DNA of 64,000 nucleotides from NCBI GenBank assembly GCA_036186865.1, contig AP025071.1:10585879-10649878 (forward strand), in the 5' to 3' direction. The translations under genes and the position numbers were made by a program. Shown here one piece after another: positions 55,668 to 64,000 of the stretch (position 1 is the first letter of the stretch; each line of letters opens with the position of its first letter). The stretch comes from Eustoma russellianum. Its lineage: Eukaryota > Streptophyta > Magnoliopsida > Gentianales > Gentianaceae. The notes under the pieces were generated by a model, which worked only from the letters and a program-made list of their open reading frames with translations, did not search any database and was not told the origin of the DNA.

Positions 55668-58294
55668 TGTAGCGCCCCGGCCCGAAACTGTCATCGGAAC
55701 CAGTGCACCCGCCATAGTCTACTATGAGAACTACGAAGCGTCAAAGCAGATCAAGCATGCATCATCTATGACGTAAGATAAATCAGCAGAAACGTTGTAA
55801 AATTTAAAACTTCACCATCATTAAGATAACCAGAAAATACAGCGGAAATAAAAGGTCTTTGATCAACTGTCTAACATAACTTCTAGTACAACATAATAAA
55901 CATTGAGTTTCCAAACTTAAAGAGAGTAATCCAGCGTCTATCTACTTCTATGCCCGTCATCCCATTGAGCCCACTCGCCATCGTCTTCGACAAATATCAT
56001 TTCATATTCCAGCTCACCTGAAAAGGAGTAGAGTATCTGTTCTTAGCGAAAATATCGCCAGCAAGTAACCCGTCTATGCACCTTACAGGATCACACACGA
56101 CGAGTCACCAGTGTATAAGTCATTGCCCAAAATAAGGTGCTTGGGTTAGCAAACAACATCTTTATAAGAATTCCTCAAAACAGATAAATCACATAAATGA
56201 TATGCAGATACGAGAACAAACATGTATTAAAACAACATATCACATAAACAAGACATAAACTAGTCACATTTCTTGCATGTCAAATCTTATGCTTCGTGTA
56301 TCATGATGCATGTACTTATTTAAAACCATACACAACACCCATGCATATGTCTTCTTTATAAACATGTCACGCGTGTCATTCACAAAACATTTCATAACTC
56401 TTCTTATCATATTCTTCGCGTAGCAGAACTTTATACCCTGTGGGTGATCAATCCACAACAAACACAACTTTATACCCCGTGCTGAAAGGTCCACGGCCCC
56501 ATAACATATGACTTTATACCCCGTGCTGGAAGGTCCACGACCCCATTACATACATCATATATCCGAGCTGATAGGTCCACGACCCTATTACATATATCAT
56601 ATATCCGTGCTGATAGGTCCACGACCCCATAAAATATTTTACCTACTGTTGATTCACATGTCACGCTTTTATACCCTGCTTTCGCAGGCGTGACTTTTAT
56701 ACCCTGCGATCAACCAGCAGCCATAGTTTGCCTTTCGAAAACTTTGATCTTTTCTTGTAAACACATGTTCTTTCGTAAAGCAATTCTCAAGTCAAATGCA
56801 AGTGCCAATGTCATGATGCAGGATGCTCATGCAACTTCGTATCAAACATGTAACATACACACACACATCTTACATATCAAGTATACGGTCTTGCACCTCA
56901 AACACTCCATGTTCGTATGTTTCCAAGTCTGTTCGTCTCACTAATTCACTTGGGATACTATCTTATTCTTACTTAGTCAAACTTACCATCTATTCCTCAA
57001 TTACACCACAAATACCCTTGTATTTTATGTTCATAAGAAGTGTATAGAGTTACTACACATACATCGGGCGCCTAAAGGGTCAAAAAGACTTCAAGTACAC
57101 TTCGGACGCCACATGAGGCGCCTAATGTGGACATGGGGCGCCTATACTAGGCGTTCGAAGCGTTCGGGGATGTGCCGTAGACATCGAACACCTACATGAA
57201 GCGCCTAATGTGACATGAAGTGCCTAATGTAGGTGTTCGAAGTGTACGGGGATGCTCTGGGACACATTGAACGCCTACATTAGGTGCCTAATGTGACTTG
57301 AGGCGCCTAATGTAGGTGTTCGAAGTGTTCTGACGGTTCAAAACTGCAGTTTTTCTGCAATAACTTCCTCCCATCACCTTTCTTCTTCATCCCTTCCATG
57401 TTAAACACTTCAAGATCCATCTTACCATCTAGATTCATCATGCTTAACACACAACAAACATGAATTGATTCTTAGGCATGTCTAATAATATCCACTCTTA
57501 ACCTTCTACCATTCACAACTTTCAATAGATATCTTCAACCTTCACAACACATCAAGTCTATAACAATGCCATCGTTCATCCTTCAATTCCCTGCAAATCC
57601 TCTCAAACATCTAAGGTATAGACAGCCCACCCAAGAATACAACAAGACAATAAACACATCAAGAATACACTTTCATGGGCATGCTTGACAAACAACAAAG
57701 CACCATATAACTATTTTCAGAAATTTGGCCCAAAGAACAAGACTTTACACAACTAACAACAACAATTACACATAGTAAAGCATTTAACATAAACAAACCA
57801 AAACTACTAATGTGTGATCCATGTTTTCTCTTTGTAAGAACATAGGGCCTAAGGTAACAAAATTTGCGTAAAGCGTATAGAAAGATTACTTGCCTTTGTT
57901 TCTAGTTAAGATTACAAATTGACTGCAGAATTTCGATAAGGATTGCACTTAGATTGGCCTTCTTCCTCCCTTTTTTTTCTTCTTCTCTTGTCCTTCTCCC
58001 TCTCCTTTTCTCCTTCTCGTTTCTCCTGCGGATTCTCTCTTTTTTTTCTCTCTTTAACCGTCCCCCTTAGATGAATGGGGAGTTATACTATGTGTTGTGT
58101 AACTCCCCTATCCTTTAGTAGGGGACCTTTTAGGTAATTTTTCTTAATTACCTTTAATTCTACTTTTAACCCTTTTTTCTTATTTTCCTATATTTTAAGT
58201 AACTAAGTCTCACATCCTACATCATTAGTTAAATTGCATTTAAGGTTGACCTTTAAGTATTGAAAGTCGTACTTAAAAGTTACGGGGTATGACA
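55668..58294 (-). repeat. Tekay-2 3' LTR
   Basis: 2627 bp, starts tgtagcgccccggcccgaaa and ends gtatgaca on the plus strand; clearly homologous to the Tekay-1 LTRs but more diverged from them than those are from each other. It contains the 42-bp repeat array (about 56475-56630, fewer units) and the hairpin array (about 57060-57325). Confidence 0.92.
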
Positions 58295-58335
58295 TTCCAT
58301 CCCCCTTACAAAAAGTTTCGTCCTCGAAACTTACG
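58295..58335 (-). promoter_or_regulatory. Tekay-2 polypurine tract with upstream hairpin
   Basis: The minus strand carries 'aagtttcg-agga-cgaaactt' followed by 'tttgtaagggggatggaa' next to the LTR. Same plan as in Tekay-1 and the LARD-like element. Confidence 0.8.
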
Positions 58336-58339
58336 TACC

Positions 58340-60186
58340 TTAGTCAAAGTGCTGAGGATACTTCTCCCGCATTTGTTCTTCGAGTTCCCAAGTGGCCTCA
58401 CATTCTGTGTGCTTGCTCCACTGGACTATTACATAAGGAATCACCCGCTTCCTCAACACTTGGTCCTTTCGGTCTACAATTTTCACGGGTATCTCCTCGT
58501 ATGTAACATCATCCTTGAGTTCCAAAGATTGAGCTTTAAGTACATGACTTGGATCCGTCACGTACTTCCTTAATTGTGACACGTGGAACACGTTGTGAAC
58601 TTGCGCCAACACCGGAGGTAACGCTAACCTATATGCCAAGGCTCCCACCTTCTCAAGTATTTCGTAAGGACCAATAAAACGAGGGCTTAGCTTGCCTTTT
58701 ACTCCACACCTCATTACACCCTTCGTAGGTGATACCCTCAAATAGACTTTTTCACCTACATTAAGTTCCAATGGTCGTCGTTTGGAATCTGCCCAACTCT
58801 TGTTGCGATCCTGAGCTGCCTTGAGTCTTTCCCGGATGACTTTCACCTTTTCTAGCGTTTTCTCCAATAGCTCAGGTCCGGTGATGGTCCTCACACCTAC
58901 TTCGCCCCAATAAACTGGGGACCTACATTTCCTTCCATACAAAGCTTCAAAAGGAGCCATGTCAATTGCGCTGTGGTAACTGTTGTTATAAGAAAACTCC
59001 ATTAGCTTTACCATTCCATCCCAACTCCCTTTGAAATCCAAAACGCAAGCCCTTAGCATATCTTCCAAGGTCTGAATAATCCGCTTGGACTGTCCATCGG
59101 TTTGGGGATGATACGCCGTACTCAACCTTAATTCCGTACCCATGGCTTTCTGAAATGCTGTCCAAAACTTAGATGTAAACCGTGAATCCCGATCGGACAC
59201 TATACTTACTAGAACACCATGCAAGCTAACAATATTCTCCATATATAAATTCACTAACTTGTCAAGAGGTGCTTCACTTGAAACGGGTAGGAAATGGGCA
59301 GACTTTGTTAAACGATCCATGATGACCCAAATCATGTCATATCCACTTCTTGTCTTTGGTAAACCAGCTACAAAATCCATCGTGACATGTTCCCATTTCC
59401 ATTCCGGAATTTCTAATGGCATCAACAATCCACCAGGCCGTTGGTGTTCTGCCTTGACTTGTTGACAAACTAAGCACCTTTCTATAAATTCAGCAACATG
59501 TCGTTTCATTCCGGACCACCAATAATATTGCTTGAGATCTCTATACATCTTGGTGCTACCAGGGTGTATTGATAGCCTTGAGCTGTGAGCTTCTTGCAGA
59601 ATTTCCCTTCTAAGTTCGTCAACATCAGGTACACACAATCTCTCTCTAAACCATAGGCTTCCATCCTCTTTGATCCGAAACCCCTCAACTTGACTATGTT
59701 TCACCTTTTTCGTTATTTCACTGAGGGTCTTATCATTCTTCTGAGCCCCTTTTATCCGATCAACCAAACTTTGTGTGATAGTCAATGTTGTCAAAACGTT
59801 CACTGTGGAGTCAACCAAATCTAAACCGAATTCCTCTATCTCTTTTTCCAATGGTGATTGTCGCACATGGCTGGACTTCCTACTCAACGTATCTGCCACT
59901 TTATTAGCCTTTCCTGGGTGGTAATGGATTGTCAAATCATAGTCTTTTAGCAACTCCAACCATCTCCGCTGCCTCATGTTTAATTCTTTCTGAGAGAATA
60001 AATACTTTAAACTCTTGTGGTCCGTGAATGCCGCGCACTTTTCACCATATAAATAGTGACGCCAAATCTTTAAGGCGAACACCACTGCGGCAAGCTCAAG
60101 ATCTTGTGTTGGATAATTTTGCTCATAAGGCTTCAGTTGTCTTGAGGCATATGCGATGACTCGTTCGTTTTGCATCAAAACACAAC
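58340..60186 (-). CDS. Tekay-2 gag-pol exon 3: RNase H, integrase, chromodomain (open)
   Basis: About 614 open codons from the putative intron 2 acceptor to the stop at 58340. RNase H is first (CVLMQNERVIAYASRQLK ... 'FTDHKSLKYLFSQKELNMRQ'). The HHCC zinc domain is next ('HSSRLSIHPGSTKMYRDL', 'CLVCQQVKAEHQ'), then the integrase core with Asp in MDFVAGLPKT and in SDRDSRFTSKFW. The third catalytic residue is changed: GQSKRII instead of GQSERTI (Lys codon at 59084-59086). A GPY/F module (SPRFIGPYEILEKVG) and a C-terminal chromodomain ('EEIPVKIVDRKDQVLRKRV', 'VQWSKHTECEATWE') complete it. Chromodomains target integration to modified histones. Open, but predicted integration-dead. Confidence 0.9.
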
Positions 60187-60256
60187 CTACAAACAAGGTA
60201 TTAGTCTAAACTTAATTGGTATACAAGATCATAACTTTATACTACAGTTTACGTAC
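60187..60256 (-). other. Putative spliceosomal intron 2, Tekay-2
   Basis: 70 nt, donor TTAG|GTACGT, acceptor TTTGTAG|GTTGTG, branch-like CTAAT before the acceptor. Same position, length and phase as 12351-12420 although the surrounding exons have diverged. Confidence 0.8.
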
Positions 60257-61775
60257 CTAAACCGTTCTTCGATGCATCACTATAAATCACAAACCTATCA
60301 GTTCCGGAGGGTTGAGCCAATACTAGAGCTGTCATTAACCTCTTCTTAAGCTCCGTGAAGCTTTGTTCGTATTCCGCCGTCCACTCGAACTTGGACTTCT
60401 TTTGAGTAAGGCGACTGAGAGGTACGGCTATTCTTGAGAATCCCTCAACAAACTTTCTGTAATAACCCTCTAGACCCAAGAAACTTCGCACTTCGGTGAC
60501 GTTGGTAGGTCTAGTGCTTTCGGTTATAGCTTCCACCTACTTCGGGTCAACAGCGATCCCCTCCTCCGATATCACATGACCCAGAAAAGCCACACTTCTT
60601 AACCAAAACTCACACTTGCTAAACTTAGCATATAGTTGTTACTGCCTCAAAATACTTAGAACGGTTCTCAAATGCTCAGCGTGAGTTGCTCGTCAGGAGA
60701 ATACACTAGAATATCATCTATGAATACAACTACAAACTTGTCCATTTGTTCCCGAAAGACGGTATTTATAAGATCCATAAAGGCTGCAGGGGCATTTGTT
60801 AATCCAAAGAGCATCGCCAAAAACTCATAGTGACCATATCGTGTGCGGAAAGCTGTCTTTGCGATGTCCTCAGCCTTCACTCTCAATTGATGATACCCCG
60901 ATTGGAGATCAATTTTAGAGAAGATCTTGGCGCCCTTGAGTTGATCAAACAAATCCTCAATTCGTGGAAGGGGATACTTATTCTTGATGGTAACTTTATT
61001 CAACTCTCGATAATCGATACAAAGTCTCATGCTACCATCCTTCTTCTTCACAAATAAAACGGGCGCTCCCCAAGGTGACACACTAGGGCAAATAAACTTC
61101 TTGTCCAATAGCTCCTGCAGTTGTTCCTTTAGCTCTCTCAACTCTGCCGGAGCCATTCTATAAGGGGCTTTAGAGATAGGTTAAGTTCCTGGAACCAAGT
61201 TTCCTCGAACTCGACTTCTCTCGGGGGTGGTACTCCTGGTAAATCTTTCGGAAACACATCAAGAAATTCATTAACCACTGGAATTTGCTCAATAGACGGT
61301 ACTTCCTGAGTAACATCCATGGCATACACTAGAAATCCCTCAGCACCCTTCCTTAAGGCTTTGCGTGCTTGTGCAACGGACACATATACCTTCTTGGGAA
61401 CTTTCATTCGTTCCGCATCTCCTTGAAACATTACCTCTTCCATCTTAGCACTCTTGACTGTCACTTGCTTCAATCGACAGTCGATGTTGGCGTGATACTT
61501 GGCCAACCAGTCCATTCCCAATATCACGTCAAAGTCATACATCTGAATAGGGATCAGTGTGGCGGAGAATGTTTGTCCTTCAAACTCTAATTCACAATCT
61601 CGGTACTGATGATGCAAAACCATAATTTGATCTTTGGCCGCTTGAACACGATACGGAGTTTCTAACCATTCAGGCAAACTACCAAGGTGTTTAGTGAATC
61701 TCTTTGCTAAGAAGGAGTGGCTTGCGCCGCTATCAAAGAGCACGTTGGCTGGTACCTTATTTACTAAAATCGCAC
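60257..61775 (-). pseudogene. Tekay-2 gag-pol exon 2: protease and reverse transcriptase
   Basis: The protease has the active site VLFDSGASHSFLAKRF and an open frame of about 210 codons (61138-61785). A one-base deletion near 61200 shifts the frame at the protease/RT linker. RT follows with 'SPWGAPVLFVKKKDGS', 'KIDLQSGYHQ' and FIDD in 'VVVFIDDILVYS'. A second one-base deletion near 60684 shifts it again, and stops at about 60536-60538 (AAG to TAG) and about 60641-60643 interrupt the thumb region. 1519 nt equals the Tekay-1 exon length minus these two bases. Confidence 0.9.
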
Positions 61776-61859
61776 CTAAAGCCATATCAAATTTTACACA
61801 GAAGGTTAAACACGTAAATACTTAATTCAATAAGGATTTAAACTTAGTTTAAATGGTAC
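61776..61859 (-). other. Putative spliceosomal intron 1, Tekay-2
   Basis: 84 nt, donor GCAC|GTACCA, acceptor GCTTTAG|GTGCGA, branch-like GTTTAAC. Same length, place and in-frame stop (ACC ATT TAA) as in Tekay-1. The exon base before the donor is C rather than G. Confidence 0.7.
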
Positions 61860-62935
61860 GTGCTACTACATCAGTAGCCTTCTACACATCAGTGTCCGTC
61901 ATGAGATGTACACGGGCATTTGCTTGTGGCTTTGCTCTCGGCTGCTGAGCCGCCTCTCCAGGAATATTTTTCTTCATCTCCGGGCAGTCCCTAATCATGT
62001 GACCCACTTGACCGCATCGGAAACATGCTCCAACCACCTTTCTACACTCTCCGACGTGATTCTTATTGCAATGTGGACAAACTCCTATAGCCTGCTGAAC
62101 TACTGGATTTTGGGGTGGGAGTCTCTAAAAATTTCCAACTGGGCCTCTTTTCGGAATCTTGACCCAACGTCCGGGGTCTTCCACCAACTCTCACATCATC
62201 TCTTGGCCTTTTGCCTCTATCAGGCCCTCCTGCACTAGATGCTCTTGCCGCTACTCTGCGGAAATCGCTCTCAACCCGAAAACATGCATCCAACATGTCC
62301 TCGTAAGTTTTCATTCCTGCGTTCACTATTGGCGACTGTATCCTCGAGTCCAAACCCCTCTCGAACTTCGTCATCTTATGGCGATTATCAGACATAATCG
62401 CCGGGGCAAACTTACCCAAGGCATGAAAACGATCCGCATACTCCGATACCGTCATCCTTCCTTGCTCCAATCTGTCAAACGCTCTTATCTTTTCCAATAT
62501 TGCAGTCTCCGGTACGTAATACTTTAGGAAAACATCACAAAACTGTGCCCATGAGATTGGTGGGGGCATCCTCAACACCATTCCGTCCCACCATTCACCA
62601 GCCTTGCCACTTAGAAGGGGCGTGGCCACATCAAACTTTATCTCCTCCGGCACTTGCACTAACCAGAAACATTTCTCCACCTCAGCCAACCAATGTTGAG
62701 CCTCCTCCGGATCAGTACATCCTCCAAACTCCAGAACTCTCACCTTCCTCATCTCTCCATAGAAGAACCGGATATTGTGCTGTGGTGGTGGAGGCGGCGG
62801 AGGCTGATGCTGCTGAGCAAATCCTTGTGCGTTCACCGTTAGTGCATCAGTGAGCACCTGGGGTAAAACCACTTGTGGTGGCTGGTTCTCCTGTCCATTG
62901 CCAGAGTTTCCTGTGTTCTCTCTTCTAGGAGGCAT
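61860..62935 (-). pseudogene. Tekay-2 gag-pol exon 1: Gag
   Basis: ATG at 62933-62935 (MPPRRENTGNSGNGQENQPP). Pro-rich N-terminus, then the Gag core (PEEAQHWLAEVEKCFWL, GEWWDGMVLRMPPPISW, RMTVSEYADRFHALGKFAP). One inserted base in a G run near 62172 shifts the frame after 'GGRP'. In the next frame the metal-binding region is intact: CPHCNKNHVGEC, then CFRCGQVGHMIRDC, a CHHC-like site next to a CCHC knuckle. Stops occur near 62130 (GNF*RLP) and near the end. 1076 nt, the Tekay-1 length plus the inserted base. Confidence 0.9.
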
Positions 62936-63202
62936 TTTCTCTGCAAGGTCAACATTGCATTAGCATTCAGTAAATACAAGATGTTACTGAAAGCTTGAAT
63001 GCACAAGAATGGGTGGAGTATAAAAATAAAATATTAATTCAAAAATTAAATACTAAACGCGCTCACACACACCCAACCCTGATCATACTTAAACTCTAAA
63101 GAGATCAACAATTATATCTAAGGATCAAACTTAAGGGAAAATCATGTCTTAATTTGCTAAAAGATCATGAACCTAAGTTTCCGAGATAGATCTGAAGCCT
63201 AG
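62936..63202 (-). other. Tekay-2 5' leader between primer site and gag
   Basis: About 270 bases of untranslated leader, alignable with 15101-15366 in Tekay-1. No ORF or other feature seen. A packaging signal would be expected here, but none can be pointed out. Confidence 0.6.
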
Positions 63203-63214
63203 GCTCTGATACCA
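63203..63214 (-). promoter_or_regulatory. Tekay-2 primer-binding site (tRNA-Met)
   Basis: The plus strand reads gctctgatacca, the reverse complement of TGGTATCAGAGC, two bases from the LTR. Confidence 0.92.
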
Positions 63215-63216
63215 CC

Positions 63217-64000
63217 TGTAGCGCCCTGGCCCGAAACTGTCATCGGAACCAGTGCACCCGCTGTAGTCTACTATGAGAACTACGAAGCGTCAAAGCAGAT
63301 CAAGCATACATCATCCATGACGTAAGATAAATCAGCAGAAACGTTGTAAATTTAAAACTTCACCATCATTAATACAACCAGAAAATACAGCGGAAATAAA
63401 AGGTGTTTGATCAACTGTCTAACATAACTTCCAGTACAACATAATAAACATTGAGTTTCCAAACTTAAAGAGAGTAATCCAGTGTCTATCTACTTCCATG
63501 CCCGTCATCCCATTGAGCCCAGTCGCCATCGTCTTCGACAAATATCATTTCATATTCCAGCTCACCTGAAAAGGAGTAGAGTATCTGTTCTTAGCAAAAA
63601 TATCGCCAGCAAGTAACCCGCCTATACACCTTACGGGATCACACACGACGAGTCACCAGTGTATAAGTCATTGCCCAAAATAAGGTGCTTGGGTTAGCAA
63701 ATAGCATCTTTATAAGAATTTCTCAAAACAGATAAATTACATAAATGATATGCGGATACGAGAACAAACATGTATTAAAACAACATATCACATAAACAAG
63801 ACATAAACTAGTCACATTTCTTGCATGTCAAATCTTATGCTTCGTGTATCATGATGCATGTACTTTAAAACCACACACAACACCCATGCATATATCTTCT
63901 TTCATAAACATGTCACGCGTGTCATTTCACAAAACATTTCATAACTCTTCTTATCATATTCTTCGCGTAGCAGAACTTTATACCCTGTGGGTGATCAATC
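63217..64000 (-). repeat. Tekay-2 5' LTR, partial
   Basis: Starts tgtagcgccctggcccgaaa and follows the 3' LTR at 55668 onward until the window ends near 'ccctgtgggtgatcaatc', just before the 42-bp repeat array. It shares Tekay-2-specific changes with the 3' LTR (e.g. 'gatcaagcatgcatc'-type sequence), confirming the pair. Confidence 0.9.

Larger units (their letters stand above)
55668..64000 (-). mobile_element. Tekay-2, Ty3-gypsy chromovirus, right end outside window
   Basis: Second member of the Tekay-1 family, same orientation. The 3' LTR is at 55668-58294, the coding region at 58340-62935, the primer site at 63203-63214, and the 5' LTR starts at 63217 and runs off the window. Left flank is 'tgatg', so the TSD cannot be checked. 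Exon 3 is fully open (RNase H to chromodomain), exon 2 has two single-base deletions and two stops, and exon 1 has one single-base insertion plus stops. Confidence 0.93.

Overview
This window is nuclear DNA from a flowering plant, most likely a eudicot with a large, repeat-rich genome. The species cannot be named from the sequence. It holds Ty1-copia, Ty3-gypsy chromovirus (Tekay/Del-like), Sirevirus-like and plant L1-type LINE sequences, and no complete ordinary host gene. Almost every base lies in a transposable element or the wreck of one. The boundaries can often be fixed by TG...CA LTR ends, tRNA-Met primer sites (TGGTATCAGAGC), polypurine tracts and target-site duplications (TSDs).

Layout. 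(1) 1-6153: Copia-A, a decayed plus-strand copia element whose 5' LTR runs off the left edge. (2) 6154-6883 and 40479-41391: two halves of a decayed minus-strand gene fragment resembling plant 'putative gypsy-type transposon' (Transposase_28-like) proteins. They were split by Copia-B (6889-40473, TSD caacg). (3) Inside the Copia-B 5' LTR sits a 25.8 kb LARD-like element (7135-32953). Its own 5' LTR was split by Tekay-1 (7792-18042, minus strand). Its largely non-coding interior received a solo-LTR-like copia sequence (about 21245-22690) and a near-complete LINE (23152-29190) with a perfect 17-bp TSD. (4) The Copia-B reverse transcriptase is cut by a solo LTR (36436-38565, TSD cgtct). (5) 41392-about 42235: a minus-strand LTR piece related to the Copia-A LTR. 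(6) 42236-43548 and 54962-55667: unclassified AT-rich DNA split by a Sirevirus-like element (43554-54956, TSD tgatt, LTRs of about 3.0 kb). (7) 55668-64000: Tekay-2, same family as Tekay-1, running off the right edge.

The most interesting signal is in the two Tekay elements. Both carry two short intron-like interruptions at identical places: 84 nt between Gag and protease, and 70 nt between reverse transcriptase and RNase H. All four have GT...AG ends and share phase. Exon lengths agree between the copies once visible single-base indels are allowed for. Each interruption carries an in-frame stop just past its donor, so unspliced RNA would encode Gag only and doubly spliced RNA the whole Gag-Pol. 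The LARD-like element shares the Tekay primer site, pre-PPT hairpin, PPT and LTR-end sequence, so it looks like a non-autonomous partner of this family.

Other points of note are a LINE with a possible third ORF joined by a second ATGA stop/start overlap, a hairpin array and a 42-bp repeat in the Tekay LTRs, and an open Tekay-2 RNase H-integrase-chromodomain exon whose integrase has lost its catalytic Glu. All coding regions carry disabling changes, mostly C-to-T/G-to-A type, as expected for methylated, silenced repeats.
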